Assembly: GCA_965222895.1 (NCBI GenBank)
Contig: CBDCVB010000001.1
Span: 558,001 to 622,000 of the forward strand
DNA: 64,000 nucleotides
Reading direction: 5' to 3'
Source of the DNA: Bin87 sp965222895
GTDB lineage: Bacteria; Chloroflexota; Dehalococcoidia; Lucifugimonadales; UBA3495
Notes under the pieces: model-generated
Seen by the model: only the letters and a program-made list of their open reading frames with translations
Databases searched by the model: none
What the model was told of the DNA's origin: nothing
Translations under genes and position numbers: made by a program
Shown: piece after piece, positions 54,002 through 63,413 of the stretch
Numbering within the stretch: position 1 is the first letter of the stretch
Layout: each line of letters begins with the position of its first letter

Positions 54002-54982
54002 ATGGCCCGCCCCAAAGCCTTCATTACCCGGATGCTGCTGCCCGACGCGCTGGACATCGTGCGGCAAGTCGCTGATGTGGAAGTTTGGCCTGACGAATGG
54101 CCCCCGTCGGTGGACGAGTTGCACCTCCGGGCGGCCGGCGCCGATGGCATATTGACCACCATAATGGACCGGGTGGACTCGGCGCTGATGGATGCGGCGC
54201 CAAATCTGAAGGCCATCAGCCAGCTGGCGGTGGGTCTGGACAACGTGGATGTGGCCGAGGCCACTCGGCGGGGTATTCCGGTCGGCAACACACCGGGAGT
54301 GCTGTCCAAATCTACCGCCGACCTGGCTTTCGCGCTGCTGCTGGGAGCGGCGCGGCGTACCTCCGAGAGCGAACGCTGGCTGCGGGGCGGCGGATGGCAG
54401 CTGGCGTTTCACCCAACCCACTGGCTGGGTCAGGATGTGCATGAGGCCACCCTGGGCATCGTCGGTCTGGGCCAAATCGGACGGGAGATAGCGCGCCGGG
54501 GCCGTGGATTCGATATGCGCATCATCTACCACTCCCGCACCCGATACCCGGACGTGGAAGCCGAGTTGGCGGTCAGTTACGTGGATTTTCCAACCCTGTT
54601 GACCGAGGCGGATTTCGTTATTTTGAGCGTGCCGTTGACACCGGAGACGCACCATCTGATTAGCACGTCTGAACTGGCCCAGATGAAGCCATCCGGGATT
54701 CTGATCAACGTCTCGCGGGGGCCGGTGGTGGATCCGGTGGCGCTGTACGAAGCGCTGCATTCCGGCGCAATTGGCGGCGCGGCGCTGGATGTTACCTCAC
54801 CGGAGCCGATACCGATGGATGACCCGCTGCTGACGCTGGAAAACCTCGTGATTACGCCACACATCGGGAGCGCCGCGCTGCCGACACGGTTGCGCACGAT
54901 GCAGCTGGCGGCCAGGAATCTGGTTGCCGGGCTGGCGGGTGAGCCGATGGAGGCGTGCGCCAACCCTCAGGTGTATGGGTAG
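54002..54982 (+). CDS. D-isomer-specific 2-hydroxyacid dehydrogenase
   Basis: 326 residues from ATG 54002 (a GTG two codons earlier is possible). NAD-binding motif LGIVGLGQIGREIARRGRGFDM, catalytic Arg in LINVSRGPVVDPVALYEAL, the Glu in LDVTSPEPIPMDDPLL and the His in VITPHIGSAALPTRLR. The loop TKSTADLAFALLLGAARR-like sequence (LSKSTADLAF) is also typical. Glyoxylate/hydroxypyruvate or related 2-ketoacid reductase activity is likely; exact substrate unknown. It ends near an IS cluster. Confidence 0.93.
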   Translation: MARPKAFITRMLLPDALDIVRQVADVEVWPDEWPPSVDELHLRAAGADGILTTIMDRVDSALMDAAPNLKAISQLAVGLDNVDVAEATRRGIPVGNTPGVLSKSTADLAFALLLGAARRTSESERWLRGGGWQLAFHPTHWLGQDVHEATLGIVGLGQIGREIARRGRGFDMRIIYHSRTRYPDVEAELAVSYVDFPTLLTEADFVILSVPLTPETHHLISTSELAQMKPSGILINVSRGPVVDPVALYEALHSGAIGGAALDVTSPEPIPMDDPLLTLENLVITPHIGSAALPTRLRTMQLAARNLVAGLAGEPMEACANPQVYG

Positions 54983-55234
54983 GTATGCCAACTTGCCGAG
55001 GGCCCTGCGCAGTAGCGCTCGGTACGCCATGTTCCAGGAGACCTTGAAGGCCGGGCTCATGTCGTGTCAGGGGTCTTGTCGTATCAAGTGATGTCCGAGC
55101 GCGTCGTGGCAAGCTGAGACAAGGTAATTGATGATATTTTGTGGCTGCAACGATGAAGCGCGCGATGCTGACAACGTGAGAGACCAAGGCAATTCGACGA
55201 CAGGCTTTGGGTGGTGAGTTTATGCCGATACTAG

Positions 55235-56469
55235 TACTCAGTCAACGTTGGAAAGGCAGGGGTAAAGGCGATGCAGTTTGGCTCGGGCGTCCTGGGTGTT
55301 GAACCGCCAGTTGATGGTGGCCCCCGCCGCATTGCGCTCGGCCTCATCGGCGTTGATGGCTAGCTGTAGGGCAGTCTCGTCGGGATTACGCCCTTGGAGA
55401 CAGGCCCGGGTCAACACGCTGAACTCGATCTCCGCCATGTTCAGCCAACTGGCGTGCTTGGGTGTGTGGTGAAACTCCAGCCGCTTCACGATGCGCCGGG
55501 CTTCGGCGGCGTCGCAGGTCTCATAGCGGGAAGCCATGCGGTGCGTGTTCAAATTGTCCAGCACCACCCGCACTACTGGGGCATTGGGGTAGGCCACGTC
55601 AACCAGCCACTGCATCTGGTGGGCAAAGTCCGGCATGGTACGCCGTTTTGTGATCGCCACGTGGCGCCAGCCCGCCAGGGGTTCGCAGGTCAGGAAGAGG
55701 TTGCGGGTGCCGCCGCGCCGATACTCGTAGTCCTGCCGCCGCGGTCGTCTCGGTTGAGGAGGCAACGGCTCCCGTACCTCGGCCAGTAGTTGGGTGGAGG
55801 TCTCGTCAAAGCACACTACCGGCCGTTGGGGGTGTAGGGTTCGGCATACAAGTTCAGCACGTCCTCCATGGCCGCCACAAACTCCCCCTTCACTCGGGGA
55901 ATGCACCACTGCTGCTTTCGCCAGGGCTTGAGGGTGTTTTTTTGAGCCTGAGCCTTACCGTCTCGTGGGACAGCGACGCCACCAATCCCAACTCCACCAC
56001 CTTGCTGGCCAGCAACCGCACTAGCCAGCAACCGCAGGCTCCAGTGGTCATGGCCTTCGGGTGCGTCACTGCACGCCAGGGCAATCAGGTGGGCTTCACC
56101 TCGGTCGTCCAGCTTGCGATACCGATTGGCTTGGGGATGGTCGTGCAGCACGCCGTCCAACCCCTCCTCGGAATACCGCCGTTTGGTGCGGAACACCGTG
56201 CGCGGCGACGTGTCCAGGGCCACCGCCACCTGCGAAGCACTCCATCCGTCGTCAGTCTTGAGCAGGATGCGCGCCCGATTGATGACCCGAGCCGAGCGCT
56301 GGCCCCTACGGATCAATCGCTCCAGTTGGGCTTGATCTTCCGGCGACAACCGTACCGCATATTTCTCCGCAACCATAGATGCCACACCTCCCACACCGCT
56401 GTTTCACTTTCAGCTTAGCAACCTTGGCCTCCGTCGCGCTCTTTCTGCCCATACAAGTTTGACTCAGTA
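55235..56469 (-). mobile_element. IS630-family insertion sequence, copy A (about 1.24 kb)
   Basis: Ends TACTCAGTCAACGTTGG and (reverse) TACTGAGTCAAACTTGT. CTAG at 55231-55234 and 56470-56473 flanks it; IS630 duplicates TA and prefers CTAG. Its transposase is broken. Copy B starts at the shared CTAG in the opposite direction. Confidence 0.88.
55238..56376 (-). pseudogene. IS630-family transposase, copy A
   Basis: N-terminal helix-turn-helix (LKTDDGWSASQVAVALDTSPRTV, FRTKRRYSEEGLDGVLHD) reads normally from about 56376. A 16-base tandem duplication near 56030 (TGCGGTTGCTGGCTAG/CCAG) pushes the middle into a foreign frame for about 25 residues, then the frame recovers at LKPWRKQQWCIP. Near 55830 a base is missing so the first frame stops (YTPNGR). 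The DDE part (FDETSTQLL, LDNLNTHRM, FHHTPKHASWLNMAEIEF) continues in the other frame to the stop at 55238. Confidence 0.88.
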
Positions 56470-56473
56470 CTAG

Positions 56474-57717
56474 GATTCGGTCAACATTGAAAAGGTAGAT
56501 GAAGGATGAAACGGGCGATGGTTGCCACGCTGGCGGTCAAATAGCGTGCGGTAGGTGTGGCATCTATGGTTGCGGAGAAATATGCGGTACGGTTGTCGTC
56601 GGAAGATCGGGCCCAACTGGAACGGTTGATCCGTAGCGGTCAGCGCTCAGCTCGGATCATCAATCGGGCGCGCACCCTGCTCAAGACTGACGACGGATGG
56701 AGCGTCTCACGGGTGGCCGCAGCCTTGGACACGTCGCCGCGCACGGTGTTCCGCACCAAACGCCGGTATTGGGAGGAGGGATTGGACGGCGTGCTGCACG
56801 ACCACCCCCAAGCCAACCGGTATCGCAAGCTGGATGATCAGGGTGAAGCCATCTGATTGCCCTGGCGTGCAGCGACGCCCCCGAGGGCCATGAGCACTGG
56901 ACCCTGCGGTTGCTGGCTAGTGCGGTTGCTGGCCAGCAAGGTGGTGGAGTTGGGATTGGTGGCGTCGCTGTCCCACGAGGCGGTAAGGCTCAGGCTCAAA
57001 AAAACACCCTCAAGCCCTGGCGAAAGCAGCAGTGGTGCATTCCCCGAGTGAAGGGGGAGTTTGTGGCGGCCATGGAGGACGTGCTGGACTTGTATGCCGA
57101 ACCCGACGACCCCCACCGGCCAGTGCTGTACTTTGACGAGACTTCCACTCAGTTGCTGGCCGAGGTACGGGAGCCGTTGCCTCCTCAACCGAGACGACCG
57201 CGGCGGCAGGACTATGAGTATCGACGTGGCGGCACCCGCGACATCTTCCTGGTCTGTGAACCCTTGGCGGGCTGGCGCCACGTGGCGATCACAAAACGGC
57301 GTACCATGCCGGACTTTGCCCACCAGATGCAGTGGCTGGTTGACGTGGCCTACCCCAATGCCCCAGTGGTCCGAGTGGTGCTGGACAATCTGAATACCCA
57401 CCGCATGGCTTCCCTTTACGAGACCTTTCCGGCCGCCGCGGCCCGGCGCATCGCGAAACGGCTGGAGTTTCACCACACGCCCAAACACGCCAGTTGGCTG
57501 AACATGGCGGAGATCGAATTCAGCGCGTTGAGCCGGGCCTGTCTCAAAGGCAGAAACCCCGACGCCGACGCCCTGCAACGCCAAATCACGGCCTACGAGA
57601 CCGAGCGCAACGCAGCGGGCGTCACCATCAACTGGCGGTTCAGCACCCACGACGCCAGAGCAAAACTCCACCGCCTTTACCCCTGCCTTTCCAACGTTGA
57701 CCGAGTACTAGGTGGCC
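56474..57717 (+). mobile_element. IS630-family insertion sequence, copy B, inverted relative to A
   Basis: Left end GATTCGGTCAACATTG, right end reverse complement TACTCGGTCAACGTTGG. CTAG at 56470-56473 is shared with copy A; another is at 57718-57721. Closely related to copy A, carrying the same 16-base duplication. Confidence 0.88.
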
Positions 57718-57782
57718 GACTTGCGATCGGCGGTGCCAGTTCGCTTTTGTCGTCCGGGCTTGGCGGCTTTGCGTTGCTTTGA
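56566..57782 (+). pseudogene. IS630-family transposase, copy B
   Basis: From ATG 56566 the HTH part (LKTDDGWSVSRVAAALDTSPRTV) is intact until one base is lost near 56849 (GGTGAAGCCATCTGA against the copy-A GGTGAAGCCCACCTGA), producing a stop. The rest is open in another frame and includes the DDE motifs YFDETSTQLL, LDNLNTHRM and HHTPKHASWLNMAEIE. The final stop codon of copy A (TGA) is CGA here, so the frame reads out of the IS to 57782. The 16-base duplication is present. Confidence 0.88.
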
Positions 57783-57872
57783 ATACCTGCCGCCAGAGTT
57801 AGCCGGCTTGGGGAGGATGAAGGTGAACTCGAACGTATCGCCTATTGCACGTGTGTGCGGGGGAAATCGTCG

Positions 57873-58214
57873 CTACTCGCCTAAAACCAGCGCGTCCAGC
57901 TTGTTCACGAACCGCTCCACGTCGTCCAGGGCTTCAGCAACGCTCTCGCCACTGTGCAAATCTTCGTAGAAGTTCACGTGTAAAGCGCTGGCCACGTTGA
58001 ACAGCCGCCGGATGTCTGTGTCACCGGTCTCTCTACGCAGACGGTCCACTGCCTGGAACAGCTCCCGTTGGCCTTGGTGTTCCCAGTCGTGGTGCGGCGC
58101 GATGGCTTTCACTATCTGCGCGGCCGCGCCCCAGCCTCTCTCAGAAGCCTGCCGGACATCGCCTGCCGCAAGCTCCTCCCTGGCTTGGCGTAGCAGCTGG
58201 CCACTTGGTATGTC
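57873..58214 (-). CDS. PaREP1-family (HEPN-like) protein, paralogue 3, start unclear
   Basis: The frame encodes DIPSGQLLRQAREELAAGD, then VRQASERGWGAAAQIVKAIA, DWEHQGQRELFQAVDRLRRETGDTDIRRLFN and ASALHVNFYEDL, the same order as the copies at 30850 and 31308. No ATG, GTG or TTG lies in frame before the conserved helix: the first start is GTG at 58112, inside the domain. Either the start has been lost or a rare start is used. It lies directly beside the CRISPR-like repeats at 58251 and near IS630 copy B. Confidence 0.65.
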   Translation of the reverse strand, partial: DIPSGQLLRQAREELAAGDVRQASERGWGAAAQIVKAIAPHHDWEHQGQRELFQAVDRLRRETGDTDIRRLFNVASALHVNFYEDLHSGESVAEALDDVERFVNKLDALVLGE

Positions 58215-58250
58215 CTCGATGTCATGGGTGTCCTCGATTCCGACGTCGCC

Positions 58251-58461
58251 GTCTATCCCCGCGCTTACAGGGTTTGCTCAGGCTATCATCCGATGTATTG
58301 CTCACACCCAGGGTGGCTCCCTGTACACGCGGGGGAACCCAGGACCCGTACACCAGCCAGCCCAACGTCCGAGGTGGCTCCCTGTACACGCGGGGGAACC
58401 CCCTCGGATTACCGTTTCCCAGTCCACGATGTGGGTCTATCCCGTGAAAGCAGGGGGCGGA
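58251..58461 (-). CRISPR. Short CRISPR-like array: two identical repeats and two diverged ones at exact 61-base period
   Basis: An identical 28-base unit starting GGTGGCTCCCTG and ending GCGGGGGAACC stands at 58312 and 58373. At the same 61-base spacing, 58251 and 58434 show related but diverged units (on the minus strand GGGGATAGAC and GGGATAGACC endings, like type I-E repeats with ...GGGGATAAACC). Three spacers of 32-33 bases differ from each other. On the minus strand the repeat reads as a hairpin with CCC/GGG arms. No cas genes or leader were found, so it is an orphan or relic array. The diverged repeats reduce confidence. Confidence 0.55.
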
Positions 58462-58473
58462 GGCCTCCGGGAT

Positions 58474-58643
58474 CATCATCTTGTCGCCGGTGTTGGCTCG
58501 GCCTGGGGGGCGGCCCAAGTCAAGGTGCCGGTCAACCAGTTGGGCAGTCCAAGATGCAGGGCCCCGATGGCTGGCAGGATCAGCCCAGCATTGTTGACCA
58601 GGCGGCGGTCGTCAAAGGCGATGCGGATGCGGTCGGGGTGGTA
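58474..58643 (-). pseudogene. 5' fragment of an IS1380-family transposase
   Basis: On the minus strand RIRIAFDDRRLVNNAGLILPA-IGALHLGL resembles the start of IS1380-type transposases. With a frameshift the following GRPPGRANTGDKMM matches the next conserved segment. Homology stops abruptly at 58474, 13 bases from the CRISPR-like repeat at 58434-58461. Only this fragment remains. The stretch 58644-59046 shows no gene. Confidence 0.65.
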
Positions 58644-59046
58644 GCATCTATTGGGTGGTCCTGGTCTGGGGACGGTTTTGTGTTGCGGAAACCGTTATCC
58701 CCGAAGCACAGGAGCGCTTTACTTACCCCTTTAGCACGCCGCGACACTCACCTTCTCGGTGGATTGGGGCTTATTAGATGAGAATAGCTGAAGCTCTTAT
58801 TGTCGGTTTATTCCCTTGCGAAAACAAGCCTGGGGCGTAACCTGCTGACGACAGGACATCTGGCCATCGACCGGCCCAATCACCCGACGAACCATCGAAT
58901 AGTCCAACGGCTCATGAGAACGACCGGCTGCACGAACTGGTTGACCGAACCGCTTGAAGATATCACCCCGGAGGTCCAGTGGTTACGGAATCGAATCCCG
59001 CCGAGGATGTCGCCCCGGCTACTCCAGACATGATCGTGAGGTATCA
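58644..59046. other. Non-coding gap
   Basis: Roughly 400 bp without a recognisable gene or repeat. Some short open frames exist with no family similarity. Confidence 0.5.
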
Positions 59047-59730
59047 ATGAACCCTTGGAAGGTGCTCGGCCGGGCACAAACCCCTGGCGGAGGAGCGGAG
59101 CTCGTTTTGTACCAACGTGACTCTGAGTTCTCGCTCAAAGCGGATAACCAGGAACTCATGAACAGCCGGGTTTACGGGTCAGAAGAAGATATGGCCAGAC
59201 TGGCCTGTCAGAACCTGGTGAAACAACCGAGCGCCCGCGTTCTGATTGGCGGTCTGGGCATGGGCTACTCGGTGAGAACGGCGCTGGACGTCCTCGGCCA
59301 CGATGCCCGGGTGGTGGTCGCAGAGCTGGTGCCAGGCGTGGTTGAGTGGAACCGGGGAGTGCTTGCCGATCTGGCTGGCCGGCCTCTTGACGATGGCCGG
59401 ACTGAACTCCATGAAACTGACGTTATCCAGCTGATAAAGGCCGCCGGAGGTGACTACGACGCCATCATGCTTGATATTGACAATGGCGCGGAGGCGATGG
59501 TCCGAAAGGGCAACAATTGGCTATACAGCCTGCCGGGGCTGACCGCTACCTACGCGGCGTTGCGGCACGGCGGTGTATTGGCGATGTGGTCTGCCGGTCC
59601 TCAACCGGCGTTCGTCAGACGATTGCGCCGTGCTGGTTTCGAGGTGGATGAAGTCAAGGTGCGGGCGCGTGGTAGAAGCAACCGCAAGGGAGGGGCACAT
59701 CATGTCGTTTGGATTGCAACGCGCGGTTGA
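59047..59730 (+). CDS. Spermidine synthase-like SAM-binding protein
   Basis: 227 residues from ATG 59047. Rossmann-type methyltransferase fold close to the polyamine aminopropyltransferases: MNSRVYGSEEDMARLACQ, then the glycine-rich VLIGGLGMGYSVRTAL, VVVAELVPGVVEWNRG with the acidic residue for the nucleoside, and YDAIMLDIDNGAEAMV. HGGVLAMWSAGPQPAFVRRL completes the fold. The catalytic Asp and polyamine-binding residues are not certain, so only the fold is claimed. No operon partner; it sits in the IS cluster. Confidence 0.82.
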   Translation: MNPWKVLGRAQTPGGGAELVLYQRDSEFSLKADNQELMNSRVYGSEEDMARLACQNLVKQPSARVLIGGLGMGYSVRTALDVLGHDARVVVAELVPGVVEWNRGVLADLAGRPLDDGRTELHETDVIQLIKAAGGDYDAIMLDIDNGAEAMVRKGNNWLYSLPGLTATYAALRHGGVLAMWSAGPQPAFVRRLRRAGFEVDEVKVRARGRSNRKGGAHHVVWIATRG

Positions 59731-59824
59731 TGGAGGACAACCTTGAATGGTGCTGGCACGGTGGTGATATGCCGGCCAGTCAACCCCCGGCCCCTAACCC
59801 TTGAATTGCAGAGTTGACTGCTAG

Positions 59825-61283
59825 TACTACAACGACTGTTCAAGGAGGGATGCCGGTGGCGTCGCGACCGCAGGCGGCGCGGCGCTTGGCATGGGAGCGC
59901 CTGGCCCGCTCGCTACTATCCTGCGTATCCTCGAGCCACCGCAGCAGCTCAGCCGGACCGAACCGTTCCCGGGGCAGCATCTCTCGCACTACCCGGTAGA
60001 CCTGCGGCCTCGTGATCCGGGGCATCTTTTTCCCCCAAGCCTGTTGCAGGCTCAGTAGAAAAGCGCCGCCCAGCGGACAGAGGGCCACGTGGTGATGCCA
60101 GCCCGCCCAGGTGCGGGTCTCGTACTCGTCCAGCCCCACATCGCTCTGCTCAGTCTCGAACTCCGTTTCGATGCGCCACCGGGAGCCGCTCACGTAGGCC
60201 AGGGTCTCCAGTGGGGTATCCTCCGGAGCATTGGACAGGTAGTAGCGCGGCTCGCTGCCGTCCAGATTCCGGCGATAGACGGCCCAGTGGATCTCGCCGG
60301 GCTTCCGCCGGCTGGTGGGACGCACCCGCTGGGCGCTGAACCGGTAGCTGCGGGGACCCTGGCTACCCTCGGCCACCGTTATCTCCCGCCAGGCCTCCTC
60401 TCCGGCAACTCAGCGCTGCGCTCCGCCATGGTGCGCCGCTGCCCGCCCACCAGCCTGGGTTTGCGGGGCGCCCCCGGCCCTGGTAGGCCGGCCTGGTCCG
60501 CTCGAGCTCCTCAGACCACACCGTAAAGCCCGCCGGAACGTCCAGGACGTAACGCATCCCCAGGGCCGCCAGTCCCTCGCGGAAGGACGGCGACATCCCG
60601 AAGGCGTCGTCCCCGGCAACCCATCCCGCCCTCAGATGGCCACGCTCCAGGGCCCGCTGCAGCAGCTCCAGCGCCAACCCGGTCTTCGACCGGTAGCCCT
60701 GCCTCTCCTTCGGCACCCCTGCTGTCTGGCACCGGTCTTGGTCCGAGGTCCAGCTCTCCGGCAGATACAGCCGCTTGTCCACCAGGGCCCGACCCAGCGG
60801 GCTGACGTAGGCCAGGAACATCCCAGCCTGGCAGCTGGCCGCCTTGCCCAGCCGGCCGCAGTACTGCCGAGCCACTCCCACCGACTTCACCCCCTGCTTG
60901 GGGAAGTCGCTGCCGTCCACCACCCACACCCCTCCGGATGTCCCAGCCGGGGCGCCAGGTACTCTTGAAGACGTCCTATGACTGCGTCGTCATACCAGGG
61001 GGATTCAGTGAGAAACCGCTGCATCGCCCTGGCTGACGCCGGTACCGTCTCGGACAGATTCTCGACATTGCGCCGCTCGCCGGACTGCACCAGCCGGGCC
61101 TGGAGATAATGGCGGCTGTGGTCCCGGGTCTCCCGGCGACCAAACCGCGCAGCGAAGTAAGCGTGGAAATCCTGGAAGGCCCCGTCTACCTGCTCAAAAG
61201 CTACCGCATCCACTTCCCTACCTCACTTTCCCAAGCCTTACCAACTCCCCGGTCATCCTATCACACCATCCGTCGTTGTAATA
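59825..61283 (-). mobile_element. IS701-family insertion sequence, copy c (1459 bp), decayed
   Basis: Ends TACTACAACGAC and GTCGTTGTAATA. CTAG at 59821-59824 and 61284-61287. The right CTAG is shared with the MITE that follows. It is related to, but clearly diverged from, the tandem copies at 6748-9679. Confidence 0.9.
59840..61213 (-). pseudogene. IS701-family transposase, copy c
   Basis: Three frames are needed. From ATG 61213 comes the N-terminal region (DHSRHYLQARLVQSGERRNVENL), shifting near 60935 into WVVDGSDFPKQGVKSVGVARQYCG and GWVAGDDAFGMSPS. A further shift near 60375 gives AEGSQGPRSYRF, IETEFETEQSDVGLDEYETR and a family-like C-terminus (KKMPRITRPQVYRVVREMLPRE split). Here the G run is five bases, so the tail is in frame, unlike the tandem copies. 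Confidence 0.9.
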
Positions 61284-61287
61284 CTAG

Positions 61288-61434
61288 GAGCCTGTCTGAG
61301 AAACAATGTTCTAAACGATAATCGTCTCGATCAAGGTTATTATCACGATATTCCACATATAAAGGCCTATTATCCAAGAAACAGGTCAAAGCATGACGCT
61401 ATTAGTCTCTGAAAACTAATCCTCAGACAGGCTC
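61288..61434. mobile_element. 147-bp MITE with CTAG target duplication
   Basis: GAGCCTGTCTGAG at 61288-61300 is the exact reverse complement of CTCAGACAGGCTC at 61422-61434. CTAG flanks both sides (61284-61287, 61435-61438). The interior is AT-rich and non-coding, so it depends on another element's transposase, not identified here. Confidence 0.85.
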
Positions 61435-61581
61435 CTAGGCTCTGCGAAGTGCTCCTAATGGGGGATGAAAATTGGCGGATACGTCAAGCAAAAAGGCACA
61501 TCCTGCCGGGGAACCGAGCATTGTTTGGGCTTTCTCTTTCGTTCGTCATTATGTCTGCGCTCCGGCCCGGTAGTTGGGTGG

Positions 61582-61770
61582 CTACGACGTGCTTTGGCAG
61601 ATAACATCGTAACCGATCTTATACGTCGACCCTGCGAAGATACTGCCATCTGCCTTCGTCAATCGCGCATACGAATGCTGGAGATAATCCTCGGGTGAGT
61701 CTATTTCGCACAGGTCGTTGACTCCCACCTCCATCATTAGGTGCGCCCGCACAAGTGGGTGGTAGGACAT
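61582..61770 (-). CDS. Hypothetical small protein or gene relic
   Basis: 62 residues from ATG 61770 (HPLVRAHLMMEVGVNDLCEIDSPEDYLQHSYARLTK in two pieces, then AGSTYKIGYDV). The composition looks protein-like, and the same frame stays open upstream to about 61865 without an ATG, so the 5' part may have been cut by the IS5 insertion at 61902. No family recognised. The remainder of 61439-61900 is AT-richer and shows nothing else. Confidence 0.35.
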   Translation of the reverse strand: MSYHPLVRAHLMMEVGVNDLCEIDSPEDYLQHSYARLTKADGSIFAGSTYKIGYDVICQSTS

Positions 61771-61901
61771 ACCTTCGAATACGAGGTCGACCTGCCGATG
61801 CCGAGTTGATCGGCAGACCAGGAACCGCCCAAAACTACGCGCAAGGCCAAGAAAACCCGCAAATCTGCAACTAGCAACATCGCAGCGAGCACGGCACCCT
61901 A

Positions 61902-62744
61902 GGGGGTGTCGTCAAAAGAGTTTGCTCCAGATCATCACTGCGCGGAGTTGGCAGGCCGCCAAGTATGACGCCGTCTTTTTGGCATACCGGGTTGCCACTC
62001 CGCGCCACTGCTTGAATTCCAGGAATCCGTTCTCCACCAGGCGCCGCAGCTGGTACAGCGCCCGGTCATAGTCCCGTTTTTCTCTCCGGTTGCTTTTGGG
62101 CGGTATCACCGGGTCCATTCCCAATTCCCGGACGGTGGCTATGCTTTCATTGGTGTCATCGGCTTTGTCCGCCAGCAGGCACTCCGCTGCTATGCCCTCA
62201 ATCAGGGGCAACGCCTGGGAGCAGTCGGCAACCGTACCCTCGGTCACCGCCAGCCTTACCGGCATTCCGTGGGCGTCCACCGCCCGGTGCAGCTTGCTGT
62301 TCAGCCCCCTTTGGTGCGGGCAATGGACTGATTTCCGCCCTGGGCGCCGGCGCTGTGGGGATGGGCCTTGATATAGCTGGCGTCTATCATCGGCCACTCG
62401 AAATCAGGGTCATCAATCACTGCCTCCAACAGTCCGGCCCACACCCCCCGGTCCCGCCAGCGGCAGCAGCGGCGGTGGGTGTTCTTCCAGTCTCCGTAGT
62501 CCGGGGGCAAATCGCGCCAAGGCGCGCCGGTGCGCAGTATCCAGCACACGGCGTCGATAAACCGCCGGTTGTCCTGGGCCGGTCGGCCTCTCTTCCCTGC
62601 TCCTCCGGGCAAATGCGGCCTCAACCGCTCCCAAACGTCATCGGTCATATCGTGGCGCCGGTGCGCTGCCGTCATACCCCCACCTTCCACACTCTCCCCA
62701 TTTCCAGTAATTTACCACCCTGCCGCCATTTTGACGACACCCCC
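61902..62744 (-). mobile_element. IS5-family insertion sequence (IS427 type, 843 bp)
   Basis: Ends GGGGGTGTCGTCAAAA and TTTTGACGACACCCCC. TA on both sides (61900-61901 and 62745-62746, within CTAG) is the expected target duplication. Two overlapping transposase ORFs on the minus strand. Confidence 0.9.
61912..62675 (-). CDS. IS5-family transposase in two overlapping frames
   Basis: The first frame (from MTAAHRRHDMTDDVWERL at about 62675) has RRFIDAVCWILRTGAPWRDLPPDYG and IDASYIKAHPHSAGAQGGN with the first Asp, ending SIARTKGG-stop at 62301. The second frame (to 61912) has GLNSKLHRAVDAHGMPVR, LADKADDTNES with the second Asp, and a C-terminal KRDYDRALYQLRRLVENGFLEFKQWRGVATRY with Glu. The overlap contains an AAAGGGGG run that would permit a -1 slip, as in other IS427 elements. 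So it may be an active frameshift-expressed transposase instead of a broken gene. Confidence 0.85.
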
Positions 62745-62783
62745 TAGCCTAAAGCGACCGGAACTGCGACATCCAAATCGTGA

Positions 62784-62984
62784 AAGAGGCCGAGTCCCGC
62801 CCGCCTCACACCAGCGGAGCGACGGGAACGCGAGCGGGCTCGCATAGCCAAAAAACACCGAAATCTCAAGGCCTCAAGTTTGTGCAGAGACTGCCGCTAA
62901 GCCGCCATCCCCGGCAAGGTGCACTGTGCGGACTGCGCCGAGGAACACCGGCAACCCCGACACGCCCAACGGCAGCGATGCTAA
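62784..62984 (+). pseudogene. Relic of a small zinc-ribbon-like protein
   Basis: In this frame (after a TGA) the sequence reads ARLTPAERRERERARIAKKHR, then SSLCRDCR, a TAA, and AAIPGKVHCADCAEEHRQ before another TAA at 62982. The CxxC ... CxxC spacing is that of a zinc ribbon, interrupted by one nonsense codon. Its 5' part has been cut by the IS5 element. Family unknown. Confidence 0.45.
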
Positions 62985-63413
62985 GCAGATCAATGGCCAG
63001 CGTGCTCGACCTACGCGGTGCAACCCGCATAGCGCCACCTGACAGACGTTCCAGCATGACCTTTAACAAGGTTGCGCCGAACTTCCGTCAACAATGTCGT
63101 CACCGAAACTCGACCGGGCGGGCCGCCCAATCAGCCGCTACCGCCCATCCAGACGCCAATATTGTTCTCTGCCCGCGGGCCCGGGCCAGCGCAAATCGGA
63201 CGGACCATCATCTCCACATCTTTCATCGTATCAATGTACAGGTCACTGCTCAGAGGCACCTAAGCGCCGGGAGTTCCACCCACGATGACAACGATTTCGA
63301 CCGTCTGACCATCGTGAGCTGTTCTGGTTCTCAACCATCCCTGAACCGTCGTACGCTCATTTGGGGGCTACACGGAGGGCTCTGCACGCCGTGTTTCTCG
63401 GAGGTTCCCAGTA
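62985..63413. other. Non-coding or decayed stretch
   Basis: Several short frames on both strands, no recognisable family or repeat. Confidence 0.4.

Noticed and set aside
58693..58730. Additional CRISPR repeat near a GTTATCCCCG sequence
   Set aside because: It is out of the 61-base period and does not match beyond ten bases.
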